This document shows, in pieces, positions 1 to 7,356 of a stretch of 32,577 nt of DNA. Below the pieces are notes generated by a model. It was not told the DNA's origin. It saw only the letters and a list, made by a program, of their open reading frames with translations, and made no database searches. The position numbers and the translations under genes were made by a program. The stretch is from Clostridia bacterium. GTDB lineage: Bacteria > Bacillota > Clostridia > UMGS1810. Every line of letters begins with the position of its first letter. Within the stretch, counting starts at the first letter, position 1. The DNA lies in NCBI GenBank assembly GCA_017416845.1, contig JAFQBA010000088.1, positions 1-32,577 on the forward strand. Reading direction: 5' to 3'.

Positions 1-70
1 AGGGATTGTTAAATGATAAACTCTCAATCAAGCACAAATACTGCAATTGAGGCAGTTTGTTACAATCCCT
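1..70. repeat. Palindromic non-coding repeat at the left edge
   Basis: The first nine bases (AGGGATTGT) are the exact reverse complement of 62-70. Inside them, CTCAAT at 23-28 pairs with ATTGAG at 46-51. This gives a nested, cruciform-like structure ending next to a second hairpin cluster. No convincing gene lies here, and the plus-strand reading frame across it is antisense to the downstream nucleotidyltransferase. It resembles the ends of a small dispersed repeat. That reading is inference, because only one copy is in view and the element may start before the window. Confidence 0.45.
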
Positions 71-72
71 CC

Positions 73-114
73 ACCGCTTACGCGGTCCCCCTCCCTTTAC
101 ACAAAGGAGGCAAC
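73..114. repeat. Two adjacent hairpins, possible dispersed repeat or weak terminator
   Basis: ACCGC and GCGGT enclose the tetraloop TTAC. Immediately after, CCTC-C-CTTT pairs with AAAGGAGG around ACAC, with one bulged C. The hairpins lie downstream of the minus-strand nucleotidyltransferase that ends at 160. They could stop or stabilise its transcript, but no T-run follows in that direction, so an intrinsic terminator is not clearly supported. The rest of 115-159 shows nothing recognisable. Confidence 0.4.
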
Positions 115-159
115 GCTCTGGTGTTCATTTCATCTTCAAACACCCCGACAAACTCCAAT

Positions 160-903
160 TTATCTCTCTATCCCATTATATGTTTCACACACGTTTTTAT
201 AGCTTTCCAAATTACCTATATCATATCTTTTTCCGGGCATTTCCATGGCACAAACTCTTGTTTCTTTGCTGAGCCATGCGGCAAAGCTTCCGGGAGCATC
301 CTTGTGACAACCGTTTTCGAGAGCATAGCCAACCTTTTCAATATCCTCTGCAGTGTAGATGTAGAACGGTGGTGTGAGCCAATTGGATTTTGGATTTTCG
401 GGTTTTTCTTCCATGGAAGTTATTTTGTCGTTTTCGTCAAAGGTTATAACTCCCGATTTTTTGCAAACCTCGCCTCTGGGTTCAAAATAGCGCATTAGAC
501 ATGAGCATTTTTTTGTTTTGTAATATTCAAGAAATCTGCAAAGTGAAAAGTCAAGCACATTATCCCCTGCAATGACCATAAGTTCACCTTCAAGAGAAAG
601 TTCATTTTTTGCAAAGAGAATGTCTGCAACAGCACCGAGCCTTGTTTCGTTGGTGTATGTGCCGTCATTTACAACAACAATGCGGTCAGACTTTGAGTGG
701 TTCTTTGCCCATGCTTCAAAGTTATCTGCAAACTTTGCATTTGAAACAACAATATATTTTTCAATCATTTCCGACGAATCGATGTCGTCTATAAGCCAGT
801 CGAGAATAGTCTTTCCTTTAACCTCCAAAAGGGGTTTTGGCATGTTTTCGGTGAGCGGATAAAGCCTTGTGGCATATCCTGCCGCTAAAATAAGACAGTT
901 CAT
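160..903 (-). CDS. Sugar-phosphate nucleotidyltransferase (NTP_transferase family)
   Basis: This 247-residue protein should join a sugar 1-phosphate to a nucleotide, releasing pyrophosphate, in the cytoplasm. The N-terminus has the family loop LILAAGYATRLYPLT, followed by the lysine segment MPKPLLEV (residues about 6-28) that binds the NTP phosphates. A metal-binding AGDN lies near residue 112. The usual GxGTR loop reads GYATR, as in HddC/MurU-like branches rather than classic RmlA, so the nucleotide and sugar cannot be assigned. It is the last gene of a leftward group, 27 bp after a sugar-1-kinase. That pairing suggests the kinase product is its substrate, which is inference. The length is normal for a single-domain enzyme with no C-terminal hexapeptide domain. 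Confidence 0.85.
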   Translation of the reverse strand: MNCLILAAGYATRLYPLTENMPKPLLEVKGKTILDWLIDDIDSSEMIEKYIVVSNAKFADNFEAWAKNHSKSDRIVVVNDGTYTNETRLGAVADILFAKNELSLEGELMVIAGDNVLDFSLCRFLEYYKTKKCSCLMRYFEPRGEVCKKSGVITFDENDKITSMEEKPENPKSNWLTPPFYIYTAEDIEKVGYALENGCHKDAPGSFAAWLSKETRVCAMEMPGKRYDIGNLESYKNVCETYNGIER

Positions 904-930
904 TTTAAGTCAATCTCCTGTATAATAAAA

Positions 931-2094
931 TCATTTACACCCATCCGCACTATTACAGAAGTGTACAGAAAACGTATCTTTATACTGCGGAAAAGCCTCA
1001 AGATAGTTGTGGGTTACAAAGGCTTTTATTTCTTCTTTGTATGACGGATCAATAAGAGCCATACAGCAGCCTTTGAAGCCCGCTCCGGAAAATCTTCCGC
1101 CGTAGATTCCGTCACATTTTGTCATTATTTCATATATGGATTTGAGCTCGGGTGACCCGGTTTCATAGCTATAGATGCTGGAATATCCGCTTTCGAAAGA
1201 AAGCCTGCCAAAGGTTTCAATGTCTCCCTTTCTCCAGGCCTCGGCACCTTTTTCTACACGGTCAAACTCGGAGTAGAAATGCTCTGCCCTTTTTCTCCAG
1301 TTTTCCGGGAGCTTATCTTTGTATGCCTCGTAAATCTCAAAAGGAACATCACGAAGACGCGAATCTTCAAACTTGCCGTATTCCATACCGGCAAAAGCTT
1401 TCAGTGCATATGATGCAGATTTTAGTTCATCAACTCTCATATTAAATGCCGAACCAACCAATGTTCTTTGAACACCTGAGAAGAAAATTGCGATTTCGAA
1501 GGGTTTCATATTGGAGTTTTGGGGAATAAGTTCAAAGCTGTCGTCTTTGTTATCGAGATATAAAAGGTGATCCTTTTTGCAATATACCTCGCAGGACTGG
1601 TCAAGCTTGCCACAGCTCACGCCCACATATTTGTTTTCGGCACGCTGAGCAATGTAGACCATTTCGCTCTCAGACAAAGTTATACCGTTTGCTTCGCAAA
1701 GAGCCGAAAGAAAGGCAAGTATCACCGCCGCCGAAGACGAAAGACCGCCAATGGGAAGAGTGCCTTTTATGTATGCTTTCACGCCCTTGTATAACTTATA
1801 TTTTTCACAAAGTGCAAAAGCCGCACCCCGCAGATAATCTGCCCAGTCATTTTGTTTTTCGGGAATGTGATTAATGTGAAAATTAACCTTGCCGTCAAAA
1901 TTAGCACTGGCAAGCTCAACAACACCGTTTTCGGTGGCTGAATATGCAATATGTATCCCCTTGTCAATGGCAAAACCTGTAATTTTACCATACTGATGAT
2001 CACTGTGAGCGCCAATGGGACACACACGGTAAGGGCAAAAAGTGGTTTTTATTTCTTTTGCCGATGGGTAGAGCTTTTGAAATTCGTCTATCAT
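931..2094 (-). CDS. GHMP sugar-1-kinase, galacturonokinase/galactokinase-like
   Basis: This 387-residue GHMP kinase would phosphorylate C1 of a sugar with ATP. The galactokinase-type signature is at residues 21-36 as PYRVCPIGAHSDHQYG. The ATP loop LPIGGLSSSAA is at 113-123, the catalytic Asp at about 165 (CGKLDQ), and the third motif GGRFSGAGFKGCC is near the C-terminus. Galactokinases normally read GEHTDYN in the signature. The GAHxDHQ form here is, from memory, that of plant galacturonokinase, so the substrate may be a uronic acid rather than galactose. I chose the ATG at 2094 because AAGAGGT sits seven bases upstream. An in-frame ATG at 2112 has no ribosome site. It lies between a NTP_transf_5 gene and a nucleotidyltransferase and was probably co-transcribed with both. 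Confidence 0.85.
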   Translation of the reverse strand: MIDEFQKLYPSAKEIKTTFCPYRVCPIGAHSDHQYGKITGFAIDKGIHIAYSATENGVVELASANFDGKVNFHINHIPEKQNDWADYLRGAAFALCEKYKLYKGVKAYIKGTLPIGGLSSSAAVILAFLSALCEANGITLSESEMVYIAQRAENKYVGVSCGKLDQSCEVYCKKDHLLYLDNKDDSFELIPQNSNMKPFEIAIFFSGVQRTLVGSAFNMRVDELKSASYALKAFAGMEYGKFEDSRLRDVPFEIYEAYKDKLPENWRKRAEHFYSEFDRVEKGAEAWRKGDIETFGRLSFESGYSSIYSYETGSPELKSIYEIMTKCDGIYGGRFSGAGFKGCCMALIDPSYKEEIKAFVTHNYLEAFPQYKDTFSVHFCNSADGCK

Positions 2095-2121
2095 ACAAAT
2101 ACCTCTTTTCATATAGGTTAT

Positions 2122-3312
2122 TTATTCTATCATACCAAGTGTTTTCATCAATTGCTTACGTTCGTTCTTTTGTTCATCGTTATCCTGTTTTTCAGAAGAC
2201 GAACCGCTTCTTCTTAATATTGCATCAAAAATGTGATGAATCCACGCTACAGGAACAAGCCAGGAATGTTTTGCATAGGCATATCCCTTTTTAATCAGCA
2301 ACTTTTTCCCCGGAAACAAGCGATTGAAAACGCTGAGTTCATCCTGAAACCAAAATATGAATCTGAGTTTCCAGGATGAAATGTCTTTGCGCTTGCGGCA
2401 ATAGTCATTGTATACACTTGCACTCCCTTTGGAATTGACACCAAACAGTCCAACACTTTCGCAGTCTTCCAAAAGTTTATTGGCAAGTTCTTTTTCGGTA
2501 ATTTCAAAATCAAGCCCAAAATACAATGCTCCGATTGACCTTACTGCGTCTATTAATTTTTCATATCTTAACTCCGTTAAAAGGTTATTATATCTATCAA
2601 AATCTATTTCTTTTTCATGCTTTTTTAAGTATAAAAGCAAGTCCATCATCTGACGAATGCTTGCACCACCGGTTACAAAATGTTTTATGTAGTGAGCGGT
2701 AAGATAATTCAAATGATCATTTATGCCAAGAGTTTTAAAATGGTTTCCACCAATTTCAAGTTCTCTCCATGGCTCTTCATACATTTTCTTACTGCCAAAC
2801 AAAATCTTCTCGGTTGTCTTGCTGTAGAGACTCACATGAGCCTCCAAAAGTCCGCCGATGGGGTGTGTGGCTTTCATATGGTGGTCATTTTTTCTTCGTT
2901 TGTCCACGGTATAACCGTTTTCTGTAAGAAGCTTTGCTATCTTTTTTTCATCTTTTGGATTTATCAGAATATCTGTGTCGGATGAAATGCGACAATCGGG
3001 ATTTGCATATGCCGATGCCGCCACAACACCTTTTAAAATACAGACCTCAATACCGGCATCTGCAATTTTTCCTAATATATTTAAAGTAAATTCATTTCGT
3101 CTTATAGAATCGGAAACCGTCTTCAAAAAAGCAATATGATATTTCGATGCATCACAAACCTTTGAAAGTGCCGGATACACAACCGTCCACACGCCTTGGC
3201 TGTTGGCAAAAGAAACAACGGCATCGACATCGATGTCGCCGGGATTGGTATTAACATTTCCCGTTGCTCCACCTCCAAAAAAGCGAAGCATTGTTTCAAA
3301 TTGTGGTGTCAT
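2122..3312 (-). CDS. Nucleotidyltransferase-fold protein of the NTP_transf_5 family (PF14907-like)
   Basis: This protein of about 396 residues matches the pattern of the 'uncharacterised nucleotidyltransferase' family often seen in polysaccharide loci. The segment CILKGVVAASAYANP is followed by the acidic metal-binding motif SSDTDILI at about residues 110-117, the hDhD signature of the polymerase-beta/MNT fold. A histidine-rich stretch (NDHHMKATHPIGG) follows. No reaction has been firmly assigned to the family to my knowledge, so the substrate is unknown. The ATG at 3312 is preferred because GGAG lies six bases upstream; the GTG at 3324 has no site. The gene begins just downstream of an AT-rich perfect palindrome and is followed 27 bp later by the sugar kinase. 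Confidence 0.75.
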   Translation of the reverse strand: MTPQFETMLRFFGGGATGNVNTNPGDIDVDAVVSFANSQGVWTVVYPALSKVCDASKYHIAFLKTVSDSIRRNEFTLNILGKIADAGIEVCILKGVVAASAYANPDCRISSDTDILINPKDEKKIAKLLTENGYTVDKRRKNDHHMKATHPIGGLLEAHVSLYSKTTEKILFGSKKMYEEPWRELEIGGNHFKTLGINDHLNYLTAHYIKHFVTGGASIRQMMDLLLYLKKHEKEIDFDRYNNLLTELRYEKLIDAVRSIGALYFGLDFEITEKELANKLLEDCESVGLFGVNSKGSASVYNDYCRKRKDISSWKLRFIFWFQDELSVFNRLFPGKKLLIKKGYAYAKHSWLVPVAWIHHIFDAILRRSGSSSEKQDNDEQKNERKQLMKTLGMIE

Positions 3313-3334
3313 AGGCTTCTCCACTGAGTTATAA

Positions 3335-3363
3335 TATTAAATTAAGTTCGACTTAATTTAATA
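3335..3363. promoter_or_regulatory. AT-rich perfect palindrome, candidate operator
   Basis: Thirteen-base arms (TATTAAATTAAGT and its exact complement) flank the three bases TCG. It fills most of the short gap between the hexapeptide acyltransferase and the NTP_transf_5 gene. There is no T-run after it on the minus strand, so it looks more like an operator or promoter element than an intrinsic terminator. TATTAT and TATAAC just downstream on the minus strand could be a -10. Confidence 0.4.
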
Positions 3364-3371
3364 AGTATTAT

Positions 3372-3944
3372 TTAGTCTTTATTCCACGAAAGTCTTCCGT
3401 TGTTGCTTATCTTCTTTGCCGGTGCTCCTGCAATGGCGATGTTTGGTTCTTCAAAGGATTTGTTTACCACGGAATTTGCTCCAATTGCAATGTTTTCGGC
3501 AATAGTCACACCGCCGAGAACCACAGAGCCAATTCCTACCACAACTCCGTCACAAAGAGTTGGAGAACCCGAGTTTCTCCCCTGCCCCACAAGACCTGTG
3601 TTTATGTGCATGGTAACATCTTTACCGCAACACGAGTTCCCGTTTACCAAAACAGGACCCACATGCATAAGCTTTAATCCCATTTCAAAAGTGTTTGGGG
3701 GAATGTGAATTGCGTATTTATTCTGATATTTATACAGTCTCATTCTGTACCAGATTGAACGTATTTTTTTGCGGGAATTTATGCAATATTCCGCTTTTCG
3801 AAGAAGTTTGTTGTGTTTCCAAAGCACAGCCTTTTCGGCAAATGGGTTGTTAAAGTGTTTTTTCACACCGTACATTTTCATTTCATATGAAAGAACTTCT
3901 TTTAGCATCTTTTTTGTTTTTATGCGTTTTTCTTCGGGTATCAT
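3372..3944 (-). CDS. Serine O-acetyltransferase-like hexapeptide acyltransferase
   Basis: This 190-residue protein has a helical N-terminal half and a left-handed beta-helix C-terminal half. The helix is made of hexapeptide repeats (for example HVGPVLVNGNSCCGKDVTMH, then IGSVVLGGVTIAENIAIGA), closing with the usual GAPAKKI tail. This resembles the CysE/SAT group and its polysaccharide-locus relatives, which transfer acetyl from acetyl-CoA to a hydroxyl. The setting inside a surface-polysaccharide locus favours O-acetylation of a sugar or precursor over cysteine synthesis, which is inference. The start at 3944 has GGAGGT seven bases upstream. It is divergent from the acyltransferase-3 gene across an 88-bp promoter region. 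Confidence 0.75.
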   Translation of the reverse strand: MIPEEKRIKTKKMLKEVLSYEMKMYGVKKHFNNPFAEKAVLWKHNKLLRKAEYCINSRKKIRSIWYRMRLYKYQNKYAIHIPPNTFEMGLKLMHVGPVLVNGNSCCGKDVTMHINTGLVGQGRNSGSPTLCDGVVVGIGSVVLGGVTIAENIAIGANSVVNKSFEEPNIAIAGAPAKKISNNGRLSWNKD

Positions 3945-3966
3945 TTTGAAACCTCCGTATGTGGGT

Positions 3967-3995
3967 TTGACAAATATTTCATATTAATATATAAT
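3967..3995 (+). promoter_or_regulatory. Consensus sigma-A promoter for the acyltransferase-3 gene
   Basis: TTGACA at 3967-3972 and TATAAT at 3990-3995 are separated by exactly 17 bases, a full match to the housekeeping consensus. The start of transcription would be near 4002, leaving about 30 bases of leader. On the opposite strand of this gap a weaker candidate (TTGAAA, 18 bases, TAATAT) could serve the divergent hexapeptide acyltransferase gene. Confidence 0.8.
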
Positions 3996-4032
3996 TACAA
4001 TATATTTCAAAGAAAGAAGGCGTATCTGATTT

Positions 4033-5112
4033 ATGACAAAAGATAATGCTGTTTCACGCAACTTCGGAATTGACCTTTTAAGAATTGTTTCAATGCTTAT
4101 GGTAGTCACCCTCCACACACTTGGAAGAGGCGGTATTCTTGCTGATAGCCAATATATGTCTGCCAACTATTATCTGGGATGGATAATGGAAATCGGCGCA
4201 TATTGTGCCGTTAACTGTTATGCATTGGTATCCGGATATGTGGGATATAGCTCAAAACACAAGTGCTCGGGAATAATTTATATCACATTTCAAGTAATTT
4301 TCTATATAATTGCAATCACAGCAGCCTCATGGTTTGTTTTCCCGAATGTAGGAAAAGCCGATATTATCGCATCAATCACGCATATACGTTCGGGCGGATA
4401 CTGGTATTACAAAGCATATCTTGGCGCATTTTTCTTTTTCCCGATTTTAAATATGGCTGTGGAAAAGCTTGACAAAGACATAGCTAAAAAGTTTATATTT
4501 GCAATTTTGGTGTTATACTCAATTGTTCCCATGATTGTCCGCTCCGACCTGTTTGAACTTGCCGGAGGATATTCGCCGCTTTGGATTATGGTAATGTATT
4601 TTATCGGTGCTTACATAAGGAAATACGATCTCTTCGTCAACACAAAAAAATTAAAAAGCTTTGGCATATATGCCATTTCTGTGGCAATCACATTTATATC
4701 ATTTATCACAATCGGTATCGTCACAAAGAAATTTATCGGCAAATCCGTACTGGAAAATGTGCTTATTTCATACACATCACCCACAATTATTTTGTGTGCG
4801 GTTGCTCTTCTTGCATTGTTTGCAAAAATCCAAATTAGCGATTCTTTGAAAAAGCCAATCAAATTTCTTACACCGCTAACCTTTGGTGTGTATCTTATTC
4901 ATATGCAGTATTTCATTCGTAATTGGCTGACAGACAGATTTACATCAGTTGCCGATTTAAACCCGGTGTTGTTCGTCCTTGCAACGATAGGAATTATCCT
5001 TGCAATATACCTTGCTTGCACAATAATCGAATTTGTGAGAGAGTTAATTTTCAAATTGCTTCGCATAAGAAAACTTTCCGAAAAAATTGCAAAGCTTTTG
5101 AGGTTAAGCTGA
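4033..5112 (+). CDS. Acyltransferase family 3 (AT3) integral membrane protein
   Basis: This 359-residue protein is almost entirely hydrophobic helices, roughly ten segments, typical of the AT3/OafA/WecH family that O-acetylates surface glycans using cytoplasmic acetyl-CoA. The family motif R-X10-H is present at R17 and H28 in the first helix (LLRIVSMLMVVTLHTL). No extra SGNH domain is present. It is the only plus-strand gene inside the polysaccharide locus and has its own consensus promoter, so it may be expressed independently of the main operons. The ribosome site AAGAAGG lies 12 bases from the ATG, longer than usual, but a stop codon just upstream leaves no earlier start. Its acceptor is presumably the polysaccharide made by the neighbours. 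Confidence 0.85.
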   Translation: MTKDNAVSRNFGIDLLRIVSMLMVVTLHTLGRGGILADSQYMSANYYLGWIMEIGAYCAVNCYALVSGYVGYSSKHKCSGIIYITFQVIFYIIAITAASWFVFPNVGKADIIASITHIRSGGYWYYKAYLGAFFFFPILNMAVEKLDKDIAKKFIFAILVLYSIVPMIVRSDLFELAGGYSPLWIMVMYFIGAYIRKYDLFVNTKKLKSFGIYAISVAITFISFITIGIVTKKFIGKSVLENVLISYTSPTIILCAVALLALFAKIQISDSLKKPIKFLTPLTFGVYLIHMQYFIRNWLTDRFTSVADLNPVLFVLATIGIILAIYLACTIIEFVRELIFKLLRIRKLSEKIAKLLRLS

Positions 5113-5128
5113 ATGCAATCTTTCACGA

Positions 5129-5207
5129 TGTCATATTGAGCGAACGAAGTGAGTCGAAATATCTGTTTAGATTCTTCGACTTCGCTATCGCTTCGCTCAG
5201 AATGACA
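5129..5207. repeat. Long imperfect inverted repeat between convergent genes
   Basis: The left arm 5129-5158 begins TGTCATATTGAGCGAA. The right arm 5175-5207 has the reverse complement TGTCATTCTGAGCGAAGCGA, and both arms end in TCGAA at the loop. The sequence belongs to the TGTCATTCTGAGCGAAGCGAA type of dispersed repeat that I recognise from many bacterial genomes. Lying between two convergent 3' ends, it may act as a bidirectional terminator or mRNA stabiliser. The remaining bases to 5302 show nothing further. Confidence 0.7.
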
Positions 5208-5302
5208 ATTAGAAGGTTTTATAAAATCAAAAATAACAAGTCACAATCATAGACTGACAACTTGAAAGTATCATCTCCCCGCCAACCCCAATTAACTTTA
5301 TA

Positions 5303-5995
5303 TTATTTTTCTGATTCACGTTTTTTAAGGAAATACTCTGCCAAAACAAAATCCACTTCCGAGTCGATGTCTATGGATGAAATATTGTCCATTATAAAAT
5401 AGGACGCCGGGGTATTTTTAACTGTTTCATTATCAACTATAACATGGGGTTTCATGATATATATAACACCGTTGGGTCTGTAATATTTTGTTGCAGCCTG
5501 TCTCTGATAAACCTTATTGTCAATGGGATATACACGGTTATTGTTTTCGTCAATTGAAAAATACCAGCCAAGGGGATGCTCGGATTCTATTACACTAAGC
5601 ACATAATCTCTTTTTTCGATTTCCATAAGAGCAAAAGCATCTCTTATATCCTGAGCAGTTCTTAAGGGTGTAGTTGGCTGCAGAATTGTAAATGTATCAA
5701 ATTCTTTCCCAAGCTTTTTGTATTCTCTCAAAACTTCCCTTACAACATCCCAAGAGCCTGCCGTATCACTTGAAGTTTCCGCACTTCTCATAAAAGGTAC
5801 ACTTGCACCGCATTCTTTGGCTATCTCGGCATACTTTTCGGAATCTGTAGAAACCATAACTTCATCATACATACCCGAATCGAGTGCCGCTTTTATGGAA
5901 TACCACATAAGAGGTTTTCCGTAAAGGGGAAGTATGTTTTTGTCGGGCAATCCTTTTGAACCGCTGCGAGCAGTTATTATTGCAAGATTTTTCAT
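5303..5995 (-). CDS. CMP-sugar cytidylyltransferase (acylneuraminate cytidylyltransferase family)
   Basis: This 230-residue cytoplasmic enzyme should activate a nonulosonic or other acidic sugar with CTP to give a CMP-sugar. The CTP-binding loop ITARSGSKGLPDKN is at about residues 7-20, QPTTPLR is at 106-112, and the metal-binding DIDSEVDF lies near the C-terminus. These are the hallmarks of the NeuA/PseF/LegF group. The usual partner genes for sialic, legionaminic or pseudaminic acid synthesis (NeuB- and NeuC-like) are not in this window, so the sugar is unknown. I chose the ATG at 5995, nine bases after AAGGA. An ATG at 6004 overlaps the upstream stop codon and abuts that site. The gene directly upstream encodes the likely transferase partner. 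Confidence 0.85.
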   Translation of the reverse strand: MKNLAIITARSGSKGLPDKNILPLYGKPLMWYSIKAALDSGMYDEVMVSTDSEKYAEIAKECGASVPFMRSAETSSDTAGSWDVVREVLREYKKLGKEFDTFTILQPTTPLRTAQDIRDAFALMEIEKRDYVLSVIESEHPLGWYFSIDENNNRVYPIDNKVYQRQAATKYYRPNGVIYIMKPHVIVDNETVKNTPASYFIMDNISSIDIDSEVDFVLAEYFLKKRESEK

Positions 5996-6000
5996 TTTTA

Positions 6001-7356
6001 TCATTCCTTATTATATTTTTTTACAAAAATTCTCATAAGCTCAAGTTTTTCTTTTTGAGCTTTTTTGTTTGAAGCTTCTTTAGCTTTCATTTCGGCATAA
6101 AAGTTTGCATAGTGCTCATTATATGAAAGTTTTAACACTTTCTTTAAATTATGAACAGCAAATCTTAAAAAGTGTACTGCTCCAATACCAATTCTCTTTA
6201 CACAGTCTTTTTTATATCTCAGCCAAAAACTTCTTTTAAGCTTTGACGACCAGTTATAGTCATACTTGTCTGTATTGCAAACATCCTCAAGAAAATCGGC
6301 ACAACGATAATATGACGGAACATCGGTTACATCATAGTAGGATTTGAGTGCTTCGGCACTTGCTATGTATTCGGTGCTTCCATTTGCGGCAGCCAGAAAA
6401 TCTTCATAACGGGTGATAAATTTGCAGTCACGCATAATTGCAACGTCACGTTCCTGTTCCATTTCTACCGGACGGAGAACATAGCAGTCTTTGCCGTCAA
6501 AATATACCTCTGCCATGGAAGTTGAGAACCAGTTAAAAATAACATCACTTGTTTTTATCCACTGTTTTACAGAGTATTTTCCAATGACATAAAGCCTCGG
6601 ATTTCTTTTTTCATATTCACCAAGAAGTTTGTTTCCTGCTTCTGCAGGATGAGGACGGTAAACAAAAATGTCATCGGGATTTTCATTAAGATATTTTTCT
6701 ATCCATTCGAGGATTGCTTTTTGAGAATCAACAGATATTTTTCTGAAAGCCTCAAAACGTTCTTTGTTAAGAGAACGGAGCAAAACGGCTACCTGCTCCT
6801 CAGTGAGAGAGGTATAGCTGAATGAAGATAAAAACAAAAGTATCTTTTTGTCTTTTGGCAAATCAAATTCGTCAAAAAGCTCATCTTTAGATTTATAATA
6901 GCCTTCAAATTCTTTTCTCAAAAAATCCATATGAATGGGACCTGTTACGGGAGCCCTTTCCTTTTCCATGCCGCAACGAACAAGAATTTCCTGCATCTTG
7001 GGTCCCCAGCAAATGTGAGGAACTGATTTTGCGGACTCTTTGGGATAGCGAAATGCCGTTGTGGAATTTTCATCCCTTATTGTTCCCACTTGCTCCCACT
7101 GAAGATTCACTATTTTTGATGCACTGCCAACGGCGGCGTAAACAAGATTGTAGATAACAGTTTCATTATACATAGAATGAATAACAATTACCTTTGCTTT
7201 GTTTTTGTATTTTTTTCGCATTTTGGAATAACTGAGATACATAAACTTTTCAAAAGCAACGCTGTAACCTCTTCTTTCAAGTTCTGCACCAAGAAGCGTT
7301 ACATTTTCAAGCTCCCTTTGTTCAAGCTCATATACAATCAGAAAATCTACCATCAT
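6001..7356 (-). CDS. Surface-carbohydrate biosynthesis transferase (GT-B/CDP-glycerol-transferase-like)
   Basis: This 451-residue protein looks like the 'surface carbohydrate biosynthesis' group often paired with cytidylyltransferases. The C-terminal half carries a conserved RPHPAE at about residues 234-239 and NWFSTSMAEV at about 276-285. Both resemble the nucleotide-binding half of GT-B enzymes and of CDP-glycerol glycerophosphotransferases. It is inferred to transfer the sugar from the CMP-sugar made by the next gene. Its start follows the flippase stop codon immediately, with its ribosome site AAGGAGATAA inside the end of that gene, and ATG codons at 7356 and 7353 are both possible. The basic C-terminal tail (about residues 375-451) may contact the membrane. 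Acceptor and donor are not determined. Confidence 0.65.
   Translation of the reverse strand: MMVDFLIVYELEQRELENVTLLGAELERRGYSVAFEKFMYLSYSKMRKKYKNKAKVIVIHSMYNETVIYNLVYAAVGSASKIVNLQWEQVGTIRDENSTTAFRYPKESAKSVPHICWGPKMQEILVRCGMEKERAPVTGPIHMDFLRKEFEGYYKSKDELFDEFDLPKDKKILLFLSSFSYTSLTEEQVAVLLRSLNKERFEAFRKISVDSQKAILEWIEKYLNENPDDIFVYRPHPAEAGNKLLGEYEKRNPRLYVIGKYSVKQWIKTSDVIFNWFSTSMAEVYFDGKDCYVLRPVEMEQERDVAIMRDCKFITRYEDFLAAANGSTEYIASAEALKSYYDVTDVPSYYRCADFLEDVCNTDKYDYNWSSKLKRSFWLRYKKDCVKRIGIGAVHFLRFAVHNLKKVLKLSYNEHYANFYAEMKAKEASNKKAQKEKLELMRIFVKKYNKE

Noticed and set aside
13..498. Plus-strand open frame at the left edge
   Set aside because: It starts in a palindromic repeat and then runs antisense to the nucleotidyltransferase gene, with no family resemblance.
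931..2094. Naming the sugar kinase galK
   Set aside because: The sugar-binding signature GAHSDHQ departs from galactokinase at key positions, so galactose specificity is doubtful.
3945..4032. Invertible promoter (phase-variable capsule switch) between divergent genes
   Set aside because: I found no matching inverted repeats flanking the promoter and no recombinase gene in the window.
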